Origin: Candidatus Woykebacteria bacterium RBG_13_40_15
GTDB taxonomy: Bacteria; Patescibacteria; Microgenomatia; Woykebacterales; RBG-16-39-9b
Assembly (NCBI GenBank): GCA_001816655.1
Contig: MHCP01000030.1
Location: 62,001 to 126,000, forward strand
DNA length: 64,000 bases
Reading direction: 5' to 3'
The notes under the pieces were generated by a model. It was not told the origin of the DNA, searched no databases, and saw nothing but the letters and a program-made list of their open reading frames with translations. The translations under genes and the position numbers were made by a program. Every line of letters begins with the position of its first letter. The stretch's first letter is position 1. Positions 17,025-25,481 of this stretch are shown one piece after another.

Positions 17025-17491
17025 AAAGCCTCGAATTCCTCAATTTTTTTAAGGCGTCTCATGTGCCTCTCTTCAGCTGAAAACTCTGTTGAAAGCCAAG
17101 CATCAACTATTCTTTCCGCCTCCTCGAGCGATAACCCGGGAATTGGAACCAGTGTTTTTCCACCTGAGAGACAGAGTACATTTGCATCGTTACGCTCACG
17201 ACTCAATTGCGCAGTTGTCGGAGTCCAAGCTGCAATTGCTCTTACCCACCTAACCTTATTAGCAGCAATACACATACCCTCCGCTGATCCGCAAAACAAA
17301 ATTGCTTTTGATTTTCCTTTTGACTCTGCTACTTTCTCGGCTGCCACAAAAGCAAAATCCGGGTAATCGTCGTCTTTATTTAATACGTGAGCACCCAAAT
17401 CCTCAACCTCGTAATTATTCTCTTTAAGATGGTTCTTAATTTTTTCTTTTAACTCAAATCCTGCGTGATCGGAAGCTATATAAATTTTCAT
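17012..17491 (-). CDS. rpiB: Ribose-5-phosphate isomerase B
   Basis: A 159-residue RpiB/LacAB-family isomerase linking ribose-5-P and ribulose-5-P. It begins with the typical IYIASDHAGFELKEKIKNHL, followed by DYPDFA and the active-site loop FCGSAEGMCIAANKV (Cys near residue 67; the common form is CGTGIG or CGSGIG). Family members of this length usually act on ribose-5-P. It lies 6 bases after gap and overlaps the epimerase-like gene, as part of the central carbon operon. Confidence 0.88.
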   Translation of the reverse strand: MKIYIASDHAGFELKEKIKNHLKENNYEVEDLGAHVLNKDDDYPDFAFVAAEKVAESKGKSKAILFCGSAEGMCIAANKVRWVRAIAAWTPTTAQLSRERNDANVLCLSGGKTLVPIPGLSLEEAERIVDAWLSTEFSAEERHMRRLKKIEEFEALWQK

Positions 17492-17497
17492 AGAGAA

Positions 17498-18508
17498 CTA
17501 ATTTTTGATTTTCTTTGCCGCCAAAATTGCCATTTCAACTAACCTATGGGAATAGCCTATTTCATTGTCATACCAAGCAAAAACTTTGGCTAAATTACCC
17601 CCTATAACCTGAGTTAGCGGCAAATCAACAATAGAACTTTCTGTTCGACCGACAATATCAGAAGAGACAATTGGATCACTGCTCACAGCCAAAATCCCTT
17701 TCAAGCGGCCGCTTTTTGACGCTTCTTCCAAAACTTTGTTTATCTCCTGCGCGGTTGTTTCCTTTTTCAACAAAAATGTGAGATCAGAAAGAGAAGCAAC
17801 CGGAGTTGGAACTCTAATTGCAATCCCATCAAATTTTCCCTTAAGATCTGGGATCACCTCTGTGGTGGCAATTGCCGCTCCTGTTGAAGTGGGGACTATA
17901 TTTTCCGCTGCAGCCCTCGCCCTTCGTAAATCTTTGTGCGGAGCATCTTGCAGATTTTGATCGGCTGTGTAACTATGAATCGTATTTAGAAAAGCTTTTT
18001 CTATCCCAAATTTTTCGTTTATTACAGAGACAGGAGGAGCAATCGAATTAGTAGTACAGGAAGCGTTGTTGATAACAGGTTCACTTCCATCGTATTTATC
18101 GTGGTTTACCCCAATTAAAAATGTTGGAGCGTCTTTTGCTGGTGCTGAAATAATCACTCTTTTTGCTCCAGCTTTAAGATGAGCAGAAGATTTCTCTTTG
18201 TCTGCGAATCTTCCTGTACATTCAAGTACCACATCAACACCCAAGTTTTTCCAGGGGAGAAGCGATGGGTCTTTCTCAGCATAAACGTGATATTTTTTAT
18301 CATCGATAATTATGTCATTTTGATCCGAGGAAATTTTTCGATGATAAATTCCGTAAGCAGTATCGTATTTTAAAAGATGGGCAAGCGTTTTAGCATCAGT
18401 CAAATCATTGATAGCGACAATTTCAACATCATCTGCGTGATTATCTAAAGCAATTTTGAAAGCACTTCGTCCTATTCTACCAAAGCCATTTATACCGATT
18501 TTTACCAT
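17498..18508 (-). CDS. gap: Glyceraldehyde-3-phosphate dehydrogenase
   Basis: A 336-residue type I GAPDH. The NAD-binding start is KIGINGFGRIGRSAF, the catalytic cysteine is in NNASCTTNS (C151) and the catalytic histidine in HSYTADQ. PTSTGAA and WYDNEIGYSHR are present. It oxidises glyceraldehyde-3-P with inorganic phosphate. An AAGGAG lies 7 bases before the ATG. The ATG overlaps the stop of a 38-codon upstream ORF (ATGGTAA), so gap translation may depend on that ORF. It is the first enzyme gene of the gap-rpiB-rpe-tkt-fba operon. Confidence 0.95.
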   Translation of the reverse strand: MVKIGINGFGRIGRSAFKIALDNHADDVEIVAINDLTDAKTLAHLLKYDTAYGIYHRKISSDQNDIIIDDKKYHVYAEKDPSLLPWKNLGVDVVLECTGRFADKEKSSAHLKAGAKRVIISAPAKDAPTFLIGVNHDKYDGSEPVINNASCTTNSIAPPVSVINEKFGIEKAFLNTIHSYTADQNLQDAPHKDLRRARAAAENIVPTSTGAAIATTEVIPDLKGKFDGIAIRVPTPVASLSDLTFLLKKETTAQEINKVLEEASKSGRLKGILAVSSDPIVSSDIVGRTESSIVDLPLTQVIGGNLAKVFAWYDNEIGYSHRLVEMAILAAKKIKN

Positions 18509-18618
18509 ATTATTTCTCCTTTCTCTCGCAATAATAAGGAGGAATTGAACCTGGAGACACTGGCGTAAGCTAGTCTCGAAGGTTTCAATTCAATCCTATT
18601 GATGGCAACATTAAACAT
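18502..18618 (-). CDS. Upstream leader ORF coupled to gap
   Basis: A 38-residue frame beginning MFNVAINRIELK with a strong AAAGGAGG 4 bases before its ATG; its TAA overlaps the gap ATG. The leader can fold in two ways: GGAGGAATT at its own ribosome-binding site is the exact complement of AATTCCTCC near 18537-18545, and the same 3' arm also belongs to a hairpin GAATTGAAACC...GGTTCAATTC. No protein family is recognised. It looks like a regulatory leader peptide, or a small protein co-translated with gap. Confidence 0.55.
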   Translation of the reverse strand: MFNVAINRIELKPSRLAYASVSRFNSSLLLREKGEIIW

Positions 18619-18636
18619 AATTCCTCCTTTGTTTTT

Positions 18637-18665
18637 ACTATATACAAGAAAGCTCCGTAAAGCAA
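18637..18665 (-). promoter_or_regulatory. Promoter of the gap operon
   Basis: Minus strand TTGCTT (18665-18660), 17-base spacer, TATAGT (18642-18637), 19 bases upstream of the leader ORF start. Confidence 0.55.
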
Positions 18666-18683
18666 CACGAAATACGTCTTAAA

Positions 18684-18692
18684 TGGTATAAT
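18684..18692 (+). promoter_or_regulatory. Extended -10 promoter of the P-type ATPase gene
   Basis: TGGTATAAT 70 bases before the ATG. The leader that follows contains GCGAGAT-TAC-ATCTCGC (18694-18710) and a third GCGAGAT at 18724, so two alternative hairpins are possible. It diverges from the gap promoter. Confidence 0.5.
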
Positions 18693-18762
18693 CGCGAGAT
18701 TACATCTCGCACTTGTTTCTCTGGCGAGATATAATTTTCATGAAGGGTAATTTCCTGCCAGT

Positions 18763-21342
18763 ATGACAATTGAAATAACCAAACCCTGGAATTTAACTAT
18801 TGATCAGGTTTTCAAGGCATTACAGACTTCAAGTAATGGTCTTTTACACCATGAAGTTATAAGACGATTAAAGAGACATGGCTTAAATGACATTGAACGA
18901 GAGTCTAGGCGAGGCGCATTAAAAATCTTTTTGAGCCAATATAAAAACCCTCTAATTTTAATTCTAATTGTTGCCAGCATTCTTAGTTTTTTCATGGGTG
19001 ATCGCCTAGGATCAGTTATTATCCTCGTAATGCTTGCTGTTAACTCTCTGATGGGATTTTTCCAGGAGTACCGTTCGGAAAAAGCAGTTGAACTTCTTCG
19101 AAGAAAGGCTAGTCTAAAAACTACTGTTATTCGAGAAGGTGTAGAACACAGAGTTGATGCAACTGACCTTGTACCTGGAGACATCGTTAAAGTTTTTCAG
19201 GGTAGTGTCATTCCAGCCGATTTACGACTTATTGAAGCAAAAAACTTATCAATCGACGAGTCAATGCTTACAGGTGAGTCAGAACCAGCTGAGAAAAGTA
19301 GCAATTTAATTAAAGTAAACCAGGAAATTCCGCAAGAATTGGAAAATATAGCCTTCATGGGTACAAATGTTGAAACTGGAAATGGGCTTGGGGTTGTTTT
19401 TGCCACTGCGGGAAATACCGAGTTTGGAAAGACAGCTCTTGCTCTTAAAGCAGCTGAGCCAGAAACAGAATTCCAAACCGGAACAAGGAAATTTGGAAAT
19501 TTTCTTGTTATTGTCATTTTGTCCCTCGTAGTTTTCATATTTCTGGCAATGGTTTTTATCAAACCAGTATTTCTCGGGATTCCAGCTAATGTACTGGAAG
19601 CACTTCTTTTCTCGCTGGCTCTAGCAATTGGAATCACACCTGAGCTTTTACCAATTATTATTACCATCAATCTTTCTCAAGGTGCCATGATGATGTCCAA
19701 AAAGCACGTGATTGTAAAAAAGCTGATGGCAATAGAGGATATAGGTAACGCAGACGTATTATGTACCGATAAAACGGGTACTATTACAGAAGGAAAGATT
19801 TTTTTGGAAGACTACGTTAATTACAATGGTTTGCAAGAACCAAAACTGCTACTTTATGGCCTACTTAGTAACACAGAGGTAGATCAGCCAGCAATCACTC
19901 ACCCCCTTGAAACCGCCCTAGACAGATTTACCCAAATGAGAAAGGAAATAACAGATGAAGCCAACTCGTTTAAAAAAATTGATACTCTGCCATTTGACTT
20001 CGAAAGAAAGCTCAACACCGTTCTAGCTAAAAATAAAGAAGGCTATTTTGTAATTTCAAAGGGGGCAACTGAAAAAATCTTAAAAACCTGTTCATCAATT
20101 TACATTGAAAAGAACCGGACGCTTTTGCTGGAAGGTTATCGAAAAATTTTACGAGAAAAATTTATTCAGCTAAGTAGTAGTGGTTTAAGAATACTGGCAG
20201 TCGCCTCGAAAAAAATTAAAGCAAAAAATAAACTCGCAAAGTCTGATGAGAAAAATCTCACATTTGAAGGTTTTCTTGTTTTCTCAGACCGACCGAAACA
20301 CACAGCTCCTGAAACAATTAAAGACTTGGAGAATCTCGGTGTGCAAGTAAAAATATTAACTGGTGATAACGAATATGTCACAAAGCATATTTGCGATCAA
20401 GTAGGGATTGAAGTTAAAAACATAATCACTGGGGAGTCGATCGATGTACTAACGGATAGTGAGTTTGCTGAGACAGTAGCTGAAGCAACTATTTTTGCAA
20501 AAGTCACTCCAGAGCATAAACTTCGGATTATTCAGGCTATAAAACAAGCTGGGCATACAGTTGCTTTTATGGGAGATGGCGCAAACGATGCCCCAGCTCT
20601 CAAAGCTGCTGATGTTGGTATCTCAGTTGACACTGCGCTTGATATCGCAAAAGAAGCGGCTGATATTATATTACTCCGAAAAGGCCTCGACGTGTTAATA
20701 GAAGCAGTAAAGGATGGGCGGAGGACTTTTGGTAATTCAATGAAATACATTTTCACAACTTCTAGCGCCAACTTCGGAAATATGATTAGTCTTGCTGGAG
20801 CTTCTATGTTTATCCGCTTTATCCCACTTTTACCCGCTCAGGTAATATTACTAAACATTTTAAGCGATCTACCTTCTCTAGCAATTTCCACCGACAATGT
20901 AGACTCAGAGTATCTGAAAAAACCAAAGCATTGGGATATCCATGAGATTAGTAGATTTATGGTTCCATTTGGCCTTATTAGCTCGATTTTCGATGTTACA
21001 ACTTTTTTCCTTCTGTTTTACGCTATTAGTCATTTGGCCAACCATGAAAGTCTTTTCAGAACTGGGTGGTTTATCGAATCCCTACTTACTGAAATATTTG
21101 TGATTTATCTTATTAGAACAAGAAGGGCATTTTGGAATAGTCGTCCAAGCAGCGTGTTACTTATCGCAGGCCTATTATCATTTTTTGTCGGGGCAGCTTT
21201 CATCTATACTCCAATTTCTCAAATATTCCAATTTGTCGCCCCGCCTGTGAATATCTTAATGATTATCGGATTAATCTTGGTAGCCTACCTCTGCCTCACC
21301 GAATTCGCAAAAAGGATTTACTACAAAAAAGTCAGCATTTAA
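18763..21342 (+). CDS. mgtA: MgtA-type magnesium-translocating P-type ATPase
   Basis: An 859-residue P-type ATPase. Domain order: N-terminal cytosolic region, TM1-2, actuator domain with LTGES (about 169-173), TM3-4 with GITPELLP (290-297), phosphorylation motif DKTGT (Asp336), nucleotide domain with ISKGA, hinge MGDGANDAPAL, then six C-terminal membrane helices. The stretch around GAMMMSKKHVIVKKLMAIED and the Gly-Ile-Thr-Pro-Glu ion-binding motif are typical of the P3B Mg2+ importers and not of heavy-metal or Ca2+ pumps. Length matches. It has its own promoter with a small structured leader and no ribosome-binding site at good spacing. Confidence 0.85.
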   Translation: MTIEITKPWNLTIDQVFKALQTSSNGLLHHEVIRRLKRHGLNDIERESRRGALKIFLSQYKNPLILILIVASILSFFMGDRLGSVIILVMLAVNSLMGFFQEYRSEKAVELLRRKASLKTTVIREGVEHRVDATDLVPGDIVKVFQGSVIPADLRLIEAKNLSIDESMLTGESEPAEKSSNLIKVNQEIPQELENIAFMGTNVETGNGLGVVFATAGNTEFGKTALALKAAEPETEFQTGTRKFGNFLVIVILSLVVFIFLAMVFIKPVFLGIPANVLEALLFSLALAIGITPELLPIIITINLSQGAMMMSKKHVIVKKLMAIEDIGNADVLCTDKTGTITEGKIFLEDYVNYNGLQEPKLLLYGLLSNTEVDQPAITHPLETALDRFTQMRKEITDEANSFKKIDTLPFDFERKLNTVLAKNKEGYFVISKGATEKILKTCSSIYIEKNRTLLLEGYRKILREKFIQLSSSGLRILAVASKKIKAKNKLAKSDEKNLTFEGFLVFSDRPKHTAPETIKDLENLGVQVKILTGDNEYVTKHICDQVGIEVKNIITGESIDVLTDSEFAETVAEATIFAKVTPEHKLRIIQAIKQAGHTVAFMGDGANDAPALKAADVGISVDTALDIAKEAADIILLRKGLDVLIEAVKDGRRTFGNSMKYIFTTSSANFGNMISLAGASMFIRFIPLLPAQVILLNILSDLPSLAISTDNVDSEYLKKPKHWDIHEISRFMVPFGLISSIFDVTTFFLLFYAISHLANHESLFRTGWFIESLLTEIFVIYLIRTRRAFWNSRPSSVLLIAGLLSFFVGAAFIYTPISQIFQFVAPPVNILMIIGLILVAYLCLTEFAKRIYYKKVSI

Positions 21343-21365
21343 ATAAGGTTTGCCGAAGAAAGGCT

Positions 21366-21392
21366 AAGGGCGGCCTGGAAAAGGTCGCCCTT
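21366..21392 (-). terminator. GC-rich terminator hairpin
   Basis: AAGGGCGACCT pairs with AGGCCGCCCTT except for one mismatch, loop TTTCC, just after the stop of the gene at 21412-21846. Confidence 0.6.
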
Positions 21393-21411
21393 GCATAGAC
21401 GTTCGCTGGAA

Positions 21412-21846
21412 CTACGACGGGACTACCAGTAGCTGACGTGTTCGTTCGTTAGTGACGAGCCAGCTAGCCATCTCCTTTATGGCAGCTCTCTCCTGTTCAC
21501 CTACTCGACTTTCATAATACCTTAGAGATTCCTCTCTAGCAGTATCGATCACGCGCATGCGGCTACTACCAGCTCGGTGTATCGTCTCAACGATACCCAA
21601 CAAGATCCAGGTAAGAAACCCGCTGACCTGCTGGCAGTAAGGAAAGGCTGGGGACCGTTCGACAAAACTGAAGCCCTCAAACAGACCCGAGTATTCGTTC
21701 TCGAATTGCTCACGAAGCAGTCTTATCGCTTCCGCCCATTTCCCATCATTTAGCGTGAGATCAAGGCCTTTTGGGAGACAGAACAGAAGCATGGACAGGA
21801 ATTGAAGACTCCCAATCCTGTTTCCAGTTGTGGGTGCTGTAGTCAT
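21412..21846 (-). CDS. GC-rich single-gene unit, unknown 144-residue protein
   Basis: I do not recognise this protein. It is soluble-looking and mainly helical, with a hydrophobic centre (FLTWILLGIVETIH) and an Arg/Glu-rich C-terminal half. Codon use is clearly GC-richer than in mgtA or the HD gene beside it. It has an extended -10 promoter (21890-21898, TGGTATAAT on the minus strand), a strong GGAAGGTGAG site before the ATG and a GC-rich terminator. It is one of at least seven such units in the window. Transfer from elsewhere is plausible. Confidence 0.6.
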   Translation of the reverse strand: MTTAPTTGNRIGSLQFLSMLLFCLPKGLDLTLNDGKWAEAIRLLREQFENEYSGLFEGFSFVERSPAFPYCQQVSGFLTWILLGIVETIHRAGSSRMRVIDTAREESLRYYESRVGEQERAAIKEMASWLVTNERTRQLLVVPS

Positions 21847-21889
21847 CTGCTCACCTTCCTTCCGTCAGTAATACCCAACCAACGCGCTA

Positions 21890-21898
21890 ATTATACCA
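21890..21898 (-). promoter_or_regulatory. Extended -10 promoter
   Basis: TGGTATAAT on the minus strand, about 44 bases before the ATG at 21846. Confidence 0.5.
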
Positions 21899-21904
21899 TA
21901 GGGT

Positions 21905-21952
21905 ATGATTAAAGAAGAGATTACACGTCTTGTAAAAGAATTATGGGTGTAG
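21905..21952 (+). pseudogene. Possible 5' fragment of an arginyl-tRNA synthetase gene
   Basis: A 15-residue frame MIKEEITRLVKELWV ends in TAG. The sequence resembles the usual start of ArgRS (MI-EEI---VKEA). Too short to be sure; it could be chance or the stump of a gene cut off by rearrangement. Confidence 0.25.
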
Positions 21953-22014
21953 AAAATTTTAGTTTTCGATTTTCCCGTTGGGGGGATTTATTTCAACGGA
22001 TTAGAGTAAGGGGA

Positions 22015-22581
22015 TTATTTATTGTTAATCTCTTTTTGTCTATCATTTAATTCTCTCTCAAATATTTCTTTAGCTGTCTTTGTATAAAAAGTATTTTTGC
22101 TGCGAAATTCCCAAATTTCTCTCGGAGTTGAGCCATAAGATTTTACATCGCTGTAAAAAGATTCTTTGTATGTGTCTGATAAAGTATCGGCATCAATTAG
22201 AATTTGCTTTTCTTTCTCCTTTGGTTCTGTAAATTTGTGAGCAACAACTATGTCAACTATCCTCTCTATTTTGTCTTTGTCGTAATTTACTTTGGTAAGG
22301 AGCTCTCTAATAATTTTTGGGGCTTTTTGGATATGCTCTTGAAGGGCCTTGTTCTTTCTTTCTTCATCCTTCGCAAGTTGAAGCTTTTCCGAAACTTCTG
22401 ACCAACCAACATCATGTAAAATCGCGGCTGGGATTAAGAAGGTAGTGTCTCCTCCCTCACCAGCAATAATCTCCCTCATCGCCTTTTCCACCATTTTCGT
22501 GTGAATCAAAAAATCTTTTCTCTTTGCTTTAAAAAGAAGTGGCTCGACAAGTTTCCAAATTTCTTGATAGCTTTCTTCCAT
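22015..22581 (-). CDS. HD-domain phosphohydrolase
   Basis: A 188-residue metal-dependent phosphohydrolase of the HD superfamily. The HD dyad is in AAILHDVGWSEV, with an earlier His in IHTKMVEKAM and later VAHKF and DADTLSD residues that complete a typical HD metal site. Substrate unknown; nucleotides are common in the family. It starts 3 bases after the ABC ATPase gene on the same strand, so it may be the last gene of that operon. Confidence 0.8.
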   Translation of the reverse strand: MEESYQEIWKLVEPLLFKAKRKDFLIHTKMVEKAMREIIAGEGGDTTFLIPAAILHDVGWSEVSEKLQLAKDEERKNKALQEHIQKAPKIIRELLTKVNYDKDKIERIVDIVVAHKFTEPKEKEKQILIDADTLSDTYKESFYSDVKSYGSTPREIWEFRSKNTFYTKTAKEIFERELNDRQKEINNK

Positions 22582-22584
22582 AAA

Positions 22585-23262
22585 CTAACTTTCGATTTTT
22601 CCGTCGCGGAGTTTAATGATTCGGCGGCAAGTCTTAGCAATTTCGGGATTGTGAGTAACAAGCACAAACGTCTGATTTTCCTTTTTATTTAGATCTTTTA
22701 AGAGAGTGATAATTTCCATTGAAGTTTGGGTATCGAGTTCGCCAGTTGGTTCATCAGCTAAAATAATTGCCGGTTTATTTACTAGGGCGCGGGCAACCGC
22801 TACTCTTTGCTGTTCTCCACCGGAAAGTTCGTTTGGTTTGTGATTTAGTCTTTTTCCAAGACCAACGTCAGTTAAAATTTCGGTTGCTTCCTTTTTGGCA
22901 TTATTTTTTCTACCTGAATATTCAACCGCGAGCATTACGTTTTCCAAAGCCGTCAGAGTCGGGATAAGATTGTACCCTTGAAAAATAAAACCAATTTTTC
23001 TTCCGCGGATTTTATAAAGTCCAGAGATTTTTTCCTTGGAAATTTCTTCCCTATCAAGCCACACCTGTCCTTTTGTTGCAGTATCCAGCGCCCCCATTAT
23101 ATGCATCAGGGTGCTTTTTCCAGAACCTGATGGACCAATAATTGCTGTGAATTCCCCCTTTTTTATTTGCAGATTTATTCCTTGCAAAGCGCGTACAACA
23201 TTTTCTTTGCTAAGATCGTAATATTTATGCAGTTCTTTTACTTCCAAAATTACTTCGTCCAT
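22585..23262 (-). CDS. ABC transporter ATPase, MacB/LolD type
   Basis: A 225-residue ATPase with Walker A GPSGSGKST, Q-loop FIFQGYNLIPTLTALEN, signature LSGGEQQRVAVARAL, Walker B IILADEPTGELD and switch VTHN. The signature and Q-loop wording are those of the MacB/LolD group, which extract or push out lipoproteins, peptides or drugs mechanically rather than by alternating access. It abuts the permease gene (stop and start adjacent), so the two form one transporter. Confidence 0.9.
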   Translation of the reverse strand: MDEVILEVKELHKYYDLSKENVVRALQGINLQIKKGEFTAIIGPSGSGKSTLMHIMGALDTATKGQVWLDREEISKEKISGLYKIRGRKIGFIFQGYNLIPTLTALENVMLAVEYSGRKNNAKKEATEILTDVGLGKRLNHKPNELSGGEQQRVAVARALVNKPAIILADEPTGELDTQTSMEIITLLKDLNKKENQTFVLVTHNPEIAKTCRRIIKLRDGKIES

Positions 23263-24435
23263 TTATTCACTCCTCAAAGCTTGAATTGGATTCAAGCGTG
23301 ATGCGTACCAAGCAGGGTAAAGACCGGCAAACGCACCAAGGAAAGTTGAAAACGCCACCGACCCAATTGCTAGTCTTGGTGTAGTCAAAAATATAATTTG
23401 GCCACTAGAAGCCGTAATTGCATTAATAATTCGAACAGTTCCCCAGCCTAAAAGAAGGCCCATTAATCCTCCAAGTAGTCCCATTACTGCTGCTTCAAGA
23501 ACAAACTCTCTTAAAATTCTAAAATTTGAAGCACCGATTGCTTTTTTGATACCGATTTCGCGAATCCTCTCAGTTACCGACATAATCATTGTATTAATAA
23601 TAGAGAAACTACCAACGATTAAAGCGATAAGACCAACAGCGTAAATAATTAAATTGAAAATAGCTACTGAACTGGCAATTTGTTTTTTAAATTCATCTGG
23701 AGCTAGCGCTTTTACATCTTTCACCTTTTCATTGATCTGCTTTGTTATCTCATTTGGATCGAAACCATCTTTAACCAAGACAGAAATAGAAGTAGCTATA
23801 TCTTCTTTTTTTACAGACGACCTGAAAGCGGCTGGCAGTGTATTTAAATAAAGTTCTTGCGCATCCGGGAGATTTATTGAGATTGAATTGTCTGGGGCTG
23901 AAAAAGTTTTATCATAAACGCCTACAACCTCAAAGTCTTTCCCCTTCAGTTTAATTGTGCCCCCGACCTTTGCATTTAATTTTTTAGGCATATCCGAACC
24001 TAAAACAGCCTTTCTGATATCATTTTTTTGAATATCTCTGCCAGTAGCAATCGTCAACATAGCCGCCGATGGGTCGTCCTTCATCTGATCTGGGTCATAA
24101 CCTCCAATCGAATCGGGCACACCAAAACTTACCCCACTTATATCGTCTTCTTTCAACATTTCGACGCTTGCGTAAGCGTTTTTCACACCTTCAATTTTTT
24201 TAATTTCGTCTATTTTTGAAATTGAGAGAGGAGTTCCGCCAAAAAAAGACATCCCACTTTTTGCATCTTGGACCGTGATTCTTGTTCCATAATACTCAAG
24301 ACCGCCTTGAACCAACTTGTTTAGTTTTTCAGCAAGAGACCCCATTACTACCAAGGCGAAGATACCAATAGCAATACCAAATATCGTCAAAGCACCGCGG
24401 ATTTTTCGCCTAAAAATGTTTCGGATTATTTTCAT
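23263..24435 (-). CDS. ABC transporter permease, MacB/FtsX type
   Basis: A 390-residue permease: one N-terminal membrane helix, an extracellular MacB periplasmic-core-like domain of about 200 residues, then three C-terminal helices of the FtsX fold (FNLIIYAVGLIALIVGSFSIINTM; REIGIKKAIGASN; FLGAFAGLYPAWYASRLNPIQALR, each shown in part). REIGIKKAIGAS and the terminal NPIQALRSE are family signatures. It partners with the ATPase gene immediately downstream. In a single-membrane CPR cell an exporter of surface molecules or peptides is a reasonable guess. Confidence 0.88.
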   Translation of the reverse strand: MKIIRNIFRRKIRGALTIFGIAIGIFALVVMGSLAEKLNKLVQGGLEYYGTRITVQDAKSGMSFFGGTPLSISKIDEIKKIEGVKNAYASVEMLKEDDISGVSFGVPDSIGGYDPDQMKDDPSAAMLTIATGRDIQKNDIRKAVLGSDMPKKLNAKVGGTIKLKGKDFEVVGVYDKTFSAPDNSISINLPDAQELYLNTLPAAFRSSVKKEDIATSISVLVKDGFDPNEITKQINEKVKDVKALAPDEFKKQIASSVAIFNLIIYAVGLIALIVGSFSIINTMIMSVTERIREIGIKKAIGASNFRILREFVLEAAVMGLLGGLMGLLLGWGTVRIINAITASSGQIIFLTTPRLAIGSVAFSTFLGAFAGLYPAWYASRLNPIQALRSE

Positions 24436-24508
24436 GAGAATTAATTGTAACTAAAGTAGTGAATACTTACAAGGCTACATTGTCTTTTTAATTGGGCTAA
24501 GTAAGAAA

Positions 24509-25444
24509 TTACTGATAAGTGTCTTTCAAGATTTCACTCGGTTTATTTGGGTTGCGATAACCTCCGACAGTTGGATCATAAGAACTCAACGGTAATATAA
24601 AACTCTGCCCGGTTGATGGCGAAACTAAGTCGCTTTCCTGACCCATAATAGCATCGGAAAATTCATGCGAGGTTTTTTCTTGAGATTTGCTTCGATACTC
24701 CCAAGCTTCCATCAGAGGAGATGAATCATTAGATAAATCAGCGGCTGTCGGCAAGCGTACCTTATCAATTCCACCAGCTTTCGAGGGATTAATAATTGTG
24801 ATTGACTGAGCTACTCTCTCCAAAGTTGGTGCCCACTTACTCCATTTATCAGGTGTTGTCTGAAACGCAATTATCATTCCCATAAATTGCCCATAGCCAT
24901 TTAAAACACCGGCGCTGGCTTTTGCTTTCAGGGTCTTCCCGTTTTTCTGAAACGTGAAAGTTTTAGTTTTCATTTTCCAAGTCAGGTTATTACATGGATC
25001 TTTAACCGATTCTTCGGCTGATTCATTTTCCACCTTCATATTCGTACCGCCAACAGCCTGAACCATAAAACTAATAAAACCATCGGGAGTCTGGTAACCG
25101 TACCAACCAACCGCAACCGCTCCTGTTGCTCCAGTGTTGTTATCGGCCGGATCCATAATATCGATACCGCTTTCATTATCCGTAATAGACCAGCCCTTTG
25201 GGACTTTGGCACCAAAAACTTGTCCCTTGTAGGCAACTAATATGTAGGCAAACGATTGCGAGGATTGGGATTTTGATTGATTAGTTTGTTGGGGTTGCTC
25301 TTTGCTGGAGTTTTGGGTGGAATTTGTGGGCTTTTTATTTATCTCTAAATAGTACAAGCCTGAACCTGATACAATTAAAACCACGGTAATTACGATGAAC
25401 AAAAGTACTAATCGTTTTTTGGTTAGGCTTTTGCTTAGGTGCAT
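24509..25444 (-). CDS. Membrane-anchored extracellular protein
   Basis: 311 residues: a basic start, one membrane helix (residues about 12-30), a Gln/Ser/Asn-rich linker, then a globular domain with Gly-Trp-Ser (VPKGWSI), WYGYQTPDGF and WKMKTKTF. It recalls PsbP/Mog1-like domains seen in anchored proteins, but the match is weak. The tail is polar and Ser/Pro-rich. No catalytic motif is visible. A similar architecture occurs in the protein at 59659-60357. Confidence 0.55.
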   Translation of the reverse strand: MHLSKSLTKKRLVLLFIVITVVLIVSGSGLYYLEINKKPTNSTQNSSKEQPQQTNQSKSQSSQSFAYILVAYKGQVFGAKVPKGWSITDNESGIDIMDPADNNTGATGAVAVGWYGYQTPDGFISFMVQAVGGTNMKVENESAEESVKDPCNNLTWKMKTKTFTFQKNGKTLKAKASAGVLNGYGQFMGMIIAFQTTPDKWSKWAPTLERVAQSITIINPSKAGGIDKVRLPTAADLSNDSSPLMEAWEYRSKSQEKTSHEFSDAIMGQESDLVSPSTGQSFILPLSSYDPTVGGYRNPNKPSEILKDTYQ

Positions 25445-25481
25445 CTATTTATAGTTTACAATAAATACATTTTGTTTTCAG

